Assembly: GCA_047616325.1 (NCBI GenBank)
Contig: JBLHGN010000245.1
Coordinates: 1 to 5,547, forward strand
DNA from: JBLHGN01 sp047616325
GTDB lineage: Bacteria; Pseudomonadota; Gammaproteobacteria; Pseudomonadales; Cellvibrionaceae
DNA length: 5,547 nucleotides
Direction of reading: 5' to 3'
The stretch's first letter is position 1; every line of letters starts with the position of its first letter. Shown piece by piece: positions 1 to 5,547 of this stretch. The notes under the pieces were generated by a model. It saw nothing but the letters and a program-made list of their open reading frames with translations. It was not told the DNA's origin and did no database searches. The translations under genes and the position numbers were made by a program.

Positions 1-131
1 ATGTTTTTCATCAGAAAACTGAGCCGCTTGTGGAATATTATAGTAACTTCGAGGGAGTAGAATTCTCGCGCGTGGAAGGTTTGGGTTCCCTAGATGACGT
101 AAAAGCTAAGGTGCTAAAAGTTCTCGACTAA
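1..131 (+). CDS. adk: Adenylate kinase, C-terminal end (partial)
   Basis: Reading from base 3, the first 42 complete codons end at TAA 129-131; the rest of the gene lies before the window. The peptide begins VFHQKTEPLVEYYSNFEGVE and ends in an acidic/basic helix (DDVKAKVLKVLD). This matches the C-terminus of bacterial adenylate kinase: the segment Y/F-H-x-x-T-x-P-L-x-x-Y-Y, following the lid domain, then a short strand (here VEFSRVEG) and the last helix, as in E. coli Adk (YHQMTAPLIGYYSK, KYAKVDG). The enzyme interconverts ATP + AMP and 2 ADP in the cytoplasm. The ATP-binding P-loop and lid are outside the window, so activity cannot be judged. An adk next to tsaB is an arrangement I recall from Pseudomonas and relatives. 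An intrinsic terminator follows about 75 bases after the stop. Confidence 0.88.
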   Translation, partial: VFHQKTEPLVEYYSNFEGVEFSRVEGLGSLDDVKAKVLKVLD

Positions 132-205
132 AATTTTTTGGCTAAATGCTATAGGGTCAAGTTGAGGTGAATGCTGAAGATAAGCCTTTGCCTTAACCCA
201 GTTTT

Positions 206-240
206 GAAGCTTTGCCGGCAGTAAAGCTTCTCTTTTTTCT
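206..240 (+). terminator. Intrinsic terminator after adk
   Basis: A perfect 8-bp stem, GAAGCTTT (206-213) with AAAGCTTC (223-230), encloses a 9-base loop and is followed directly by TCTTTTTTCT (231-240). The stem is only moderately GC-rich, but stem plus T-tract is a classic Rho-independent form. It lies about 75 bases past the adk stop and 45 bases before tsaB, so it should largely separate the two transcripts, or act as an attenuator if transcription starts upstream of it. Confidence 0.7.
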
Positions 241-274
241 TCCAATACATATGAACGAGCAGGCTTCTTTTGCA

Positions 275-282
275 GAGAGGGG
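275..282 (+). promoter_or_regulatory. Ribosome binding site that points to the tsaB start at 285
   Basis: The purine run GAGAGGGG ends two bases before ATG 285; the GAGAGG core leaves a short spacer of about 4 bases. It is too far upstream of ATG 300 (17 bases or more) and lies inside the reading frame of the TTG at 270, so it favours 285. No good −10/−35 pair could be placed between the adk terminator and this site. Confidence 0.45.
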
Positions 283-284
283 TG

Positions 285-1061
285 ATGTTCTTACCGCCTA
301 TGTCCTCAGTAAAAATATTAGCGCTTGAAGCATCGACGGAAGCATGTTCAGTAGCCTTGCTGAATGACGCGGGGGTCACTGTGCGTAGTTGCGCAATTCC
401 CAAGTCACACGCAAAAACGCTGCTACCCATGATCGATGATGTTTTGCACGAGGCATCAGTCACCTTGGCAGACTTGACAGCGATAGCCGTGAGCCGTGGA
501 CCCGGTTCGTTTACCGGTATACGCATATGTTTAAGTGTTGCACAGGGACTTTCCTACGGATCAAAACGACCACTTATGGCTTTCAACTCATTGGAAGTAG
601 CCGCGCAGGTCGCTGCGAGTCAAGCCGATCACCAGGTTCCGACATTGCTTATTCCTGCGTTTGATGCTCGCATGAACGAGGTGTATTGGGCCGCTTATCT
701 AATAGAAAATACAATAATCACAGAAGTAGCCTCACCTCAATTGCATTCTCCTGGCGATTTTAATCGTGCCATGCAGTCTCTTTCTGTTGCCAGGAAAGAA
801 TATAGGGTGGCTGTGGGTCACGGCTGGACTCTGGATGAAGTAGATCGCGACGGCATAGCTGAATTGCATCCTGAAGTATCTCCTAGCGCCTCTGGCATAC
901 TTGCGCTAATTGCTTCGCGAGGCATAGATAATGTACTTGAGGCCGCCCAGCTTGATGCGGTTAGCAACCCAATTGAACCTCTTTATTTGCGCAACGAGGT
1001 TACTTGGAAAAAACGTAAAAAAATCCGCACCAGTGAGAGCTTGTTCAGCAGCGGGAACTAG
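285..1061 (+). CDS. tsaB: tRNA t6A biosynthesis protein TsaB
   Basis: TsaB (YeaZ) is the ASKHA-fold scaffold partner of TsaD. With TsaE and TsaC it forms the cytoplasmic machinery that places N6-threonylcarbamoyladenosine at position 37 of ANN-decoding tRNAs; it is usually essential. With the 285 start the protein is 258 residues. Family marks in order: ILALEASTEACSVAL (11-25), the RGPGSFTGIR loop (71-80), DARMNEVYWA (127-136) and EPLYLRNEVTWKK near the C-terminus (231-243), all closely matching E. coli TsaB (ILAIDTATEACSVAL, RGPGSFTGVR, DARMGEVYWA, EPVYLRNNVAWKK). The last 15 residues form a basic then serine-rich tail somewhat longer than in E. coli. Start choice: ATG 285 has a Shine-Dalgarno sequence; ATG 300 (253 residues) fits the family N-terminus better but lacks one; TTG 270 is also in frame. 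The gene lies between two terminators and probably forms its own unit. Confidence 0.93.
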   Translation: MFLPPMSSVKILALEASTEACSVALLNDAGVTVRSCAIPKSHAKTLLPMIDDVLHEASVTLADLTAIAVSRGPGSFTGIRICLSVAQGLSYGSKRPLMAFNSLEVAAQVAASQADHQVPTLLIPAFDARMNEVYWAAYLIENTIITEVASPQLHSPGDFNRAMQSLSVARKEYRVAVGHGWTLDEVDRDGIAELHPEVSPSASGILALIASRGIDNVLEAAQLDAVSNPIEPLYLRNEVTWKKRKKIRTSESLFSSGN

Positions 1062-1068
1062 TGTTTTT

Positions 1069-1115
1069 GCGATGAAGTGGCGTTCTAGATTAATGACGCC
1101 AAATCGCTGTTTTTC
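1069..1115 (+). terminator. Compound intrinsic terminator after tsaB
   Basis: Two collinear stems make one imperfect hairpin: GCGAT (1069-1073) with ATCGC (1103-1107), and inside it TGGCGT (1078-1083) with ACGCCA (1096-1101). An asymmetric internal bulge (GAAG against A) and a 12-base loop complete it. It is followed by TGTTTTTC (1108-1115). It begins 8 bases after the tsaB stop. The bulge and long loop make it weaker than an ideal terminator, but position and T-tract fit. The remaining bases up to uppP (1116-1239) show no clear promoter. Confidence 0.5.
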
Positions 1116-1239
1116 GACACACATTAATACACTGGAACAGAGTTTATGTTCTGCCGGTACTCTGGATGAAAGCACCTAACCTTCCATTTTGAAGGCAAAA
1201 TGCGAACCCAAAAAGCAAACTAAAAAGAGAACCGTATAA

Positions 1240-2037
1240 ATGGATCTAATCCACGTCATCGTATTAGCTCTTATACAGGGCGTAACGGAGTTTCTTCCCA
1301 TTTCCAGCTCAGCCCACTTAATATTGCCGAAGGCACTTCTCGGCTGGCCAGACCAGGGCCTGGCATTTGATGTGGCTGTTCATGTAGGAACGTTGTGCGC
1401 CGTAATGGTGTATTTTCGTCAAGACATAGTGAGATTGACGTTTGGTTGGTGTAACTCGGTGGTTGGCAAGGGCACTACTGAGAATGGTCGCTTGGCGTGG
1501 TTGATTATCGGCGCCACCATTCCAGCCAGTTTATGTGGCTTAGCCTTTAACGACATTATTGAAAACCATCTGCGCTCCATGGCCGTTATTGCTACTACTA
1601 CTATTATCTTCGGCATTGTTTTAGCCCTGGCGGATCGTAAGGGGCAAGCCAATAGTAAATCACTACTGGAAATGACGCTTATTTTTGCGCTAGTTATTGG
1701 CGCAGCTCAGGCATTGGCGCTTATTCCCGGCACGTCGCGTTCTGGTATTACTATCACAGCGGCACTTTTTTTGGGGTTTTCGCGGGTTGAAGCAGCGCGC
1801 TTTTCCTTTCTGTTATCTATCCCCATAATCATCTTAAGTGGTTCTTATAAAGGTTTAGGGTTAATCGGAGAGGCGTCAGTAGATTGGTTTGCTATGCTTG
1901 TAGGTATTGCAGTTTCCGCGTTAAGCGCCTATCTCTGCATTCACTATTTCTTGAGCTTTATAAACCGCTTGAGCATGATGCCCTTTGTGGTATATCGACT
2001 CGTGCTTGGCTTGGTTTTGGTGGTGATAATCGTTTAG
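1240..2037 (+). CDS. uppP: Undecaprenyl-diphosphate phosphatase UppP (BacA)
   Basis: This is an integral inner-membrane enzyme that dephosphorylates undecaprenyl diphosphate to the monophosphate, recycling the lipid carrier for peptidoglycan and other surface polymers; overexpression of family members gives bacitracin resistance. The 265-residue length is normal (E. coli about 273). Both signature regions are present: QGVTEFLPISSSAH (residues 13-26), carrying the (E/Q)xxxE motif, the serines and the histidine of the active site, and PGTSRSG (163-169), whose Arg168 corresponds to the catalytic arginine. Hydrophobic stretches across the protein (for example 113-131, 145-162, 190-200, 215-235, 249-265) fit a polytopic membrane protein. 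The first acidic residue of E. coli BacA is Gln13 here, a common family variant. The start ATG has a weak AAGAGA (1225-1230) 9 bases upstream. The TAG stop (2035-2037) forms the first half of the target duplication of the adjacent insertion sequence, so the gene is intact. Confidence 0.95.
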   Translation: MDLIHVIVLALIQGVTEFLPISSSAHLILPKALLGWPDQGLAFDVAVHVGTLCAVMVYFRQDIVRLTFGWCNSVVGKGTTENGRLAWLIIGATIPASLCGLAFNDIIENHLRSMAVIATTTIIFGIVLALADRKGQANSKSLLEMTLIFALVIGAAQALALIPGTSRSGITITAALFLGFSRVEAARFSFLLSIPIIILSGSYKGLGLIGEASVDWFAMLVGIAVSALSAYLCIHYFLSFINRLSMMPFVVYRLVLGLVLVVIIV

Positions 2038-2040
2038 CTA
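2035..2040. repeat. Target site duplication, left copy (TAGCTA)
   Basis: TAGCTA directly abuts the left inverted repeat and matches 6/6 the bases following the right inverted repeat (3712-3717). Its first three bases are the uppP stop codon. Because TAGCTA is palindromic and flanked by CTAG-like bases, a 4-bp CTAG duplication with the ends shifted by one base is an alternative reading. Confidence 0.65.
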
Positions 2041-2055
2041 GTGCCCGTCCATAAA
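2041..2055 (+). repeat. Left terminal inverted repeat of the insertion sequence
   Basis: GTGCCCGTCCATAAA; it differs from the right repeat at positions 7 and 12. This is the end distal to the transposase start. Confidence 0.78.
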
Positions 2056-2224
2056 TGACTGTTTTTTGAGAAAAACCGATTACTGTTTCACTTCTTGGTA
2101 TCGAGCCATTCTAGGTTGTCCGGCATGGATCAAAAGACAACCATATTGACTCATTTTTCGCCATTTCACTTTGTTCGAGCCGTGAGATTCCTCTCGTGCA
2201 TTCTTTTGCATGAAGAAATTCGAT

Positions 2225-2255
2225 GTTCTGGTTAGCGTTACATCCTAACCAGAAC
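2225..2255 (-). terminator. 11-bp hairpin over the transposase stop codon, candidate terminator
   Basis: GTTCTGGTTAG (2225-2235) and CTAACCAGAAC (2245-2255) pair perfectly around a 9-base loop. The stop codon of the transposase (TAG on the − strand, 2245-2247) sits inside one arm. On the − strand the stem is followed by ATCGAATTTCTTC, a poor T-tract, so it may be an inefficient terminator, an RNA-stabilising 3′ hairpin, or a barrier to transcription into or out of the element. The stem is certain; the function is inferred. Confidence 0.45.
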
Positions 2256-3586
2256 GTAATCTTGCCAAATGCATAAGGTTATAGCTCAACACCGCAGACC
2301 ATACAAAGGCTTTAAAACCGTCGAGACCTTTCCATTTTGCTTTTCCCGCACCAAAAGCTCTTTTTGATTCTGAGATATTCCCCTCTACTCCCGCTCTAAA
2401 ATTCCGTAATTTATCGAAAGTTTTTTGCTTAACCCCCATCTCTTGTAGAGATACACCTACCGGCTTATGAAACACGACACGCTTAACTCCAATATCTCGA
2501 CCTTCTGCTACATTTTTTCGGCTGGCGTAACCACCATCAGCGACAAGAGCGTCAGGAATCGTTTGTAATATTGGACTGTTGGAACTCCAGTACGGGAAGA
2601 AATAAATCTTTGTCGGAAGGGTTGCCATCTTCTATAATTAAATAGGTAATAAAACCATTTTTTTCGCTGCTCAAATTAATCTTGTGACCGTACTGAACAT
2701 CAGGAAATCCTTTGACAATAATGTCAGTGTGATCTTCAAACAAACTAACAATCTTTTCTGAGGAAGGCACCTTTTCTTTATGGATAATACGACGCTCCGT
2801 TTGGTCGATTATCCGGAGTGTTAAATCGCTATAATGTACCAAGCTATCAAACCACTTTTTTTGTATGGGTGAGTCGCTATTTTGTTGATTTACGAGATTA
2901 ATTCCTCGGTCAATTTGCGCTATCACAATGCGGACTATCTTCAGTAGATCGGGATAAAGTGCTTCTTTTTCAGTGTTTTTTGTATTGAATATACGGAATG
3001 CTAAGGACTTTGCCTTTCGTCTTTGATCCGTAAATCAGATTTTTTTACCTGTACTCGATTTTGATTTTGTGAGTATTCGACTTAATACTCTGATACCGTC
3101 ATTAATACTTGGACTATCACTTGGCGGTGCAATATCGCTGGCAACAAGCGTACTGTCTATTCTTAATTTTTCCATCGAAATGGTTCCGTCTTTTAGCCAC
3201 CTGCGTGACAGTACGACGTTCACTTTTTCAAACGTTTCAGGTGTAATATGACGGATTGTGGCTTGTAATGTCGACCGAGAGGGATACAAGTGATTCGGTA
3301 GTCTCGTGAAGGTACAGTAGGTGATCGAATCTGACAAATGAAATGCCAATTGTTCGTAGCTAACCCGCAACTGTTGCTTCAATAATAAACACCGGAAAAT
3401 ACTTTCTACACTGAGCCCCGCTCGACCGCCAGACGCTTCGCAACCCCCGATCAAATCCAAGGCTATTAGATCAAGTATCTCTGGGTGTTCATCAAGTGAA
3501 CCTGACAGCAATTTCAGCCGGAGGCCAAACTCGTGTTCTGAATAATTTTCGAATATACTTACTTGAGCAACGCGGGTCTCTCGCAT
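2245..3586 (-). pseudogene. ISNCY-family DDE transposase, broken by a nonsense codon and a frameshift
   Basis: The conceptual protein is about 446 residues, a normal length for this family. It starts at MRETRVAQVSIFENYSEHEF (ATG 3584-3586). An N-terminal segment with GLSVESIFRCLLLKQQLRVS and YEQLAFHLSDS resembles the DUF772-like region of ISNCY transposases. The first catalytic Asp is residue 144 (RIDSTLVASD). A TGA at 3035-3037 stops this frame after 183 residues. The same frame continues beyond it with family sequence (TDQRRKAK, IDQTERRIIHKEKVPSSEKI, FEDHTDIIVKGFPDVQYGHK, GNPSDKDLFLPVLE). It then fails at a second TGA (2552-2554), while a frame one base over resumes between about 2585 and 2556 with VADGGYASRKN (second Asp) and RNFRAGVEGNISESK (the R-x3-E-x6-K signature with the catalytic Glu), ending LARLRSG. 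The remnant is one base longer than a whole number of codons, consistent with a single-base insertion or two-base loss. All three DDE residues survive in the separated parts, but no intact enzyme can be made. Confidence 0.88.
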
Positions 3587-3592
3587 GCTAAA

Positions 3593-3598
3593 TCCTCT
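3593..3598 (-). promoter_or_regulatory. Ribosome binding site of the transposase
   Basis: On the − strand AGAGGA precedes ATG 3584-3586 by 6 bases. This selects that start over the in-frame ATG at 3629-3631, which would add 15 basic residues absent from the family N-terminus and has no comparable site. Confidence 0.6.
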
Positions 3599-3629
3599 TG
3601 TTTTTGCTGTTTTTGTTCGCACCTTAAAC

Positions 3630-3658
3630 ATAATAAATTCAAGAGGTTTTTTTAACTA
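3630..3658 (-). promoter_or_regulatory. Weak candidate promoter of the transposase
   Basis: On the − strand TATTAT (3630-3635) resembles a −10 box, with a poor −35 match (TAGTTA, 3653-3658) 17 bases upstream. Transcription from it would give a leader of roughly 35-40 bases before the chosen start. The surrounding sequence is very AT-rich, so chance matches are likely. Confidence 0.25.
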
Positions 3659-3696
3659 ATGTTTAAATGTTTTCATGTATTTCAATATCTTACATG

Positions 3697-3711
3697 TTTC
3701 TGGATGGGCAC
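3697..3711 (-). repeat. Right terminal inverted repeat of the insertion sequence
   Basis: Read inward on the − strand it is GTGCCCATCCAGAAA, 13/15 identical to the left repeat. It lies on the transposase-start side. Confidence 0.78.
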
Positions 3712-3717
3712 TAGCTA
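3712..3717. repeat. Target site duplication, right copy (TAGCTA)
   Basis: Identical to the six bases left of the element (2035-2040). Removing the element and one copy rejoins the uppP stop codon to the apeB upstream region with about 100 bases between the genes. Confidence 0.65.
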
Positions 3718-3730
3718 GTTTCCCTTTGCG

Positions 3731-3758
3731 TTGCCGGTTCTGCATAAACAGCTAGTAT
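3731..3758 (+). promoter_or_regulatory. Candidate sigma-70 promoter for apeB
   Basis: TTGCCG (3731-3736) and TAGTAT (3753-3758) are separated by 16 bases; an overlapping TATAAG (3756-3761) is an alternative −10 with 19-base spacing. Transcription would start near 3765, leaving a leader of about 55 bases. The site begins 20 bases outside the insertion sequence, so the insertion would not have removed it. Matches are moderate only. Confidence 0.38.
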
Positions 3759-3819
3759 AAGCGAGTAAAATCGCACTCAAAGCGGAAGCTTATCTTTTAA
3801 ACTTTATTCTGTGGATTAT

Positions 3820-5124
3820 ATGAACATATCAAAAAAACTAATTGACTTTATAGCTCAATCCCCCACACCTTTTCACGCCACCCAAAATCTCGGCGAGTTG
3901 CTTGTGAGACACGGTTTTACTCAACTGCTTGAAACCAGGCCCTGGAAATTGCAAAAGGGCGAAGCATATTTTTTTACCCGTGCAGACTCATCCATTGTGG
4001 CGTTTATAGTGGGGCGTCTCGATGCGAGTGAACACGGAATTCGCTTGGTGGGGGCGCATACAGACAGTCCCTGTTTAAAGGTTAAGCCGCAACCGGAAAA
4101 AAATATTTTAGGGTATTTTCAGCTGGGCATAGAAGTGTACGGTGGTGTTTTATTAAACCCATGGTTCGACAGAGACTTGTCGTTGGCGGGTAAAGTCACC
4201 TATTTGGATGGCGATAATAATGTCTGTAGTACCTTGATCGATTTTGTACGCCCCATTGGTGTTGTGCCAAGTTTGGCTATTCATCTCGATCGTGAGGCCA
4301 ACGACAAGCGCAGTGTAAATGCCCAGGCAGACATGAATGTTATATTATTTCAATCGTCAGAAAAGCCCTCTCTGAGAGATTTGTTGTTGGAAAAACTGCA
4401 CAGCGATGGTTTGGGGGATGCGTGCGCAGTGCTAGATTTTAATCTCAGTTTTTACGATGTGCAGGTGCCAGCCATTATTGGCTATCAGCAAGATTTTATT
4501 GCCAGTGCGCGTTTGGATAACCTGCTGAGTTCATTCGTTAGTATTAATGCGCTCACGCAGGCTCCGCGAGACTATACGTCGGTGGTGGTATGCAATGACC
4601 ATGAAGAGATAGGCAGTAGAAGTGATATCGGTGCCCAGGGAACTATGTTGACGGATCTGCTGGCCAGGCTAATTCCCAGCGAGGAACAACGCCAGATCAC
4701 TTTACGTCGTTCCCTTATGCTTTCTGTGGATAATGCCCACGGTGTTCATCCTAACTTTGTGGCAAAACATGATGATAATCACAACCCACGGTTAAATCTC
4801 GGGCCCGTGCTAAAGTTTGATGCCAATCAGTGTTACGCTACATCGTCTGATAGCGCCGCCTTTGTAAGAAAGCTAGCGAAAACACCAGTCGCAAGCGAAG
4901 CGGCAGATATTCCTTTGCAAACCTATGTAACTCGGTCGGATATGCGTTGTGGTAGTACCATTGGGCCCATTACCGCCTCGGAGCTTGGTGTTAAAACGGT
5001 CGATATTGGTGTGCCCACGTTTGCTATGCATTCAATTAGAGAGTTGGCGGGTGAAAAAGATGTGGCATCGTTGAATTTACTATTGGCGCGTTTTTATGCC
5101 AGTGCGTCAGTGTCTTTAGCGTAA
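3820..5124 (+). CDS. apeB: M18-family zinc aminopeptidase ApeB
   Basis: A cytoplasmic metallo-aminopeptidase of the M18 (aspartyl aminopeptidase) family that removes N-terminal residues from peptides, probably in peptide turnover; substrate preference cannot be read from the sequence. From ATG 3820 it has 434 residues, the usual length, and it resembles Pseudomonas ApeB throughout. Landmarks, numbered from ATG 3820: SPTPFHA (14-20), the metal-binding GAHTDSPCLKVKP (78-90, His80), EVYGG and PWFDRDLSLAG, ARLDN (Asp233), NDHEEIGS (259-266, catalytic-base Glu262 and ligand Glu263), SVDNAHGVHPN (Asp304), and TRSDMRCGSTIGPITAS followed by GVPTFAMHSIRELAG (His404). All expected metal ligands and the catalytic base are present, so the enzyme looks functional. 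A GTG at 3811 is in frame and would add three residues; neither start has a strong Shine-Dalgarno sequence, so ATG was preferred. An intrinsic terminator follows 7 bases after the stop. Confidence 0.94.
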   Translation: MNISKKLIDFIAQSPTPFHATQNLGELLVRHGFTQLLETRPWKLQKGEAYFFTRADSSIVAFIVGRLDASEHGIRLVGAHTDSPCLKVKPQPEKNILGYFQLGIEVYGGVLLNPWFDRDLSLAGKVTYLDGDNNVCSTLIDFVRPIGVVPSLAIHLDREANDKRSVNAQADMNVILFQSSEKPSLRDLLLEKLHSDGLGDACAVLDFNLSFYDVQVPAIIGYQQDFIASARLDNLLSSFVSINALTQAPRDYTSVVVCNDHEEIGSRSDIGAQGTMLTDLLARLIPSEEQRQITLRRSLMLSVDNAHGVHPNFVAKHDDNHNPRLNLGPVLKFDANQCYATSSDSAAFVRKLAKTPVASEAADIPLQTYVTRSDMRCGSTIGPITASELGVKTVDIGVPTFAMHSIRELAGEKDVASLNLLLARFYASASVSLA

Positions 5125-5131
5125 AACTATT

Positions 5132-5152
5132 ACCTGGCGCGACAGGTTTTTT
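5132..5152 (+). terminator. Intrinsic terminator after apeB
   Basis: A 5-bp stem, ACCTG (5132-5136) with CAGGT (5143-5147), has a GCGCGA loop and runs straight into a six-T tract (5147-5152). It begins 8 bases past the apeB stop. The stem is short, but position and T-run are typical. Confidence 0.65.
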
Positions 5153-5409
5153 GGGTGGATTTTTAGTTTATTGAGCAGCAGTGGAATCTAGTCGATACCG
5201 CCTGTGGGAAAGAGCTATTGTGCTAACGGTTCTGCTAATTCGTATGACAGAAAAACACTAGGTCACTGTTCTTAATAATCACCTGTTATGGATAGCCCTC
5301 CTCAAAGTCTAAATAATTCTAAATTAATCAGTTGAATTTACTGCGACCGCCTAACGCACTGAAAATAAAGCGTTTATAATTTTTTTTGAGATTCAGCCAT
5401 AGGGTGACT
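5153..5409. other. Intergenic stretch without a recognisable gene
   Basis: No reading frame of useful length on either strand, no tRNA-like fold, no tandem repeat and no transposon end was seen. Very short ATG frames (for example at 5288, about 15 codons) lack a ribosome binding site. The only notable element is the TATAAT hexamer near its right end. Confidence 0.6.
5375..5380 (+). promoter_or_regulatory. Perfect −10 hexamer, possible promoter
   Basis: TATAAT matches the sigma-70 −10 consensus exactly, but 16-18 bases upstream there is no good −35 (TAACGC at best). A start near 5387 would place a leader of about 23 bases before ATG 5410. AT-rich context makes a chance match possible. Confidence 0.3.
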
Positions 5410-5547
5410 ATGCGACCCTCTATTAGACGTCAACTACTTTGGCGGGTTGGCGACAATTAGATTGGCGGGTTCACTGGGTTAATTGGTTTTATTGATTAAA
5501 GCTGTCTTATTCGTACTTTTTGCCGTCTTTCTTCGATAGCTATCTCC
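5410..5547 (+). pseudogene. Possible broken start of a membrane sensor-kinase-like gene
   Basis: ATG 5410, preceded by AGGGTG (5401-5406) and the TATAAT at 5375, opens a frame reading MRPSIRRQLLWRVGDN that stops at TAG 5458-5460. A short basic Arg/Leu/Trp-rich N-terminus of this kind is common just before the first membrane helix of histidine kinases. In another frame, bases 5483-5536 encode a strongly hydrophobic stretch (LVLLIKAVLFVLFAVFLR) that could be that helix, ending at TAG 5537-5539. The two pieces are one base out of frame with stops between them, so if they belong to one gene it is disrupted around 5440-5482. Too little sequence is present to name a family with any certainty; a chance short frame is the main alternative. 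Confidence 0.2.

Larger units (their letters stand above)
2041..3711 (-). mobile_element. Insertion sequence, ISNCY-type (ISDol1-like?), about 1671 bp
   Basis: The element is bounded by 15-bp inverted repeats matching at 13 positions, GTGCCCGTCCATAAA on the left and GTGCCCATCCAGAAA read inward from the right, with a perfect TAGCTA duplication outside them. It carries one DDE transposase gene on the − strand, broken twice. Size and 6-bp duplication fit what I recall of the ISDol1 group within ISNCY, but the subgroup is tentative. Bases 2041-2244 are non-coding: they hold a small AT hairpin (GTTTTT 2061-2066 with AAAAAC 2071-2076) and a larger hairpin at the gene's end. Bases 3587-3711 hold the transposase leader. 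No passenger gene was seen. The element lies in the gap between uppP and apeB and interrupts no coding sequence. Confidence 0.85.

Noticed and set aside
1..60. ATG at base 1 opening a 19-codon frame
   Set aside because: It overlaps the adk C-terminus in a different frame; the adk reading is unambiguous.
149..526. Open frame of 125 codons on the − strand over the adk–tsaB gap and the tsaB 5′ end
   Set aside because: It lies antisense to tsaB, has no family resemblance, and runs through the terminator. A shadow of tsaB codon usage.
906..1179. Overlapping 80-90 codon frames on both strands over the end of tsaB and the gap to uppP
   Set aside because: Both are shadows. The tsaB frame itself carries the expected EPLYLRNEVTWKK C-terminal motif, so no frameshifted extension is needed.
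1180..1195. Small hairpin CCTTC–GAAGG before uppP as a terminator
   Set aside because: Only 5 bp, and followed by CAAAATG rather than a T-tract on either strand.
1419..1652. 77-codon frame on the − strand inside uppP
   Set aside because: Fully antisense to a well-supported membrane protein, with no recognisable features.
2194..2213. Hairpin TCGTGCA–TGCATGA in the non-coding end of the insertion sequence
   Set aside because: One mismatch at DNA level and no T-tract. Kept only as part of the element's non-coding end.
3035..3037. In-frame TGA in the transposase as a selenocysteine or recoded codon
   Set aside because: No selenocysteine-type stem-loop was seen after it, the family does not use selenocysteine, and a second lesion downstream shows simple decay.
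3069..3251. 60-codon + strand frame with a hydrophobic start, resembling a signal peptide
   Set aside because: It is antisense to the transposase N-terminal half, which is clearly recognisable. The hydrophobicity is a by-product of the opposite frame.
5496..5547. Possible C-terminus of a − strand gene entering from the right (EIAIEERRQKVRIRQL then stop)
   Set aside because: Only 16 codons, no recognisable family, and short open frames at a window edge are expected by chance.

Overview
The window reads as a chromosomal housekeeping region of a gammaproteobacterium. The adk–tsaB order, the Pseudomonas-type ApeB aminopeptidase and the moderate base composition suggest a Pseudomonadales/Cellvibrionales-like marine lineage. 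That placement is inference from protein resemblance recalled from memory, not from a search.

Layout, left to right: the last 42 codons of adenylate kinase (adk, 1-131) and an intrinsic terminator (206-240); tsaB, for the t6A tRNA modification (285-1061), with its own compound terminator (1069-1115); uppP/bacA, undecaprenyl-diphosphate phosphatase (1240-2037); an insertion sequence of about 1.67 kb (2041-3711) directly after the uppP stop codon; apeB, an M18 zinc aminopeptidase (3820-5124), with an intrinsic terminator (5132-5152); and about 395 bases of mostly gene-free sequence. That last stretch ends in a weak promoter-like signal and what may be the broken start of a membrane sensor-kinase-like gene (5410 onward).

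All complete host genes are on the + strand and encode unrelated housekeeping functions: nucleotide balance, tRNA modification, recycling of the cell-wall lipid carrier and peptide turnover. Terminators after adk, tsaB and apeB suggest mostly separate transcription units rather than one operon. The insertion sequence lies antisense to them. Its transposase (ISNCY-type DDE family, possibly ISDol1-like) has an in-frame TGA and a later frameshift, so this copy cannot make its own full-length transposase, although both terminal inverted repeats and a perfect 6-bp target duplication remain.

I found no CRISPR array, tRNA, rRNA, riboswitch, defence system or other evidently new system. The most distinctive points are the insertion's placement, where the uppP stop codon is part of the duplicated target, the decayed transposase, the 11-bp hairpin over the transposase stop codon, and the possible disrupted gene at the right edge.
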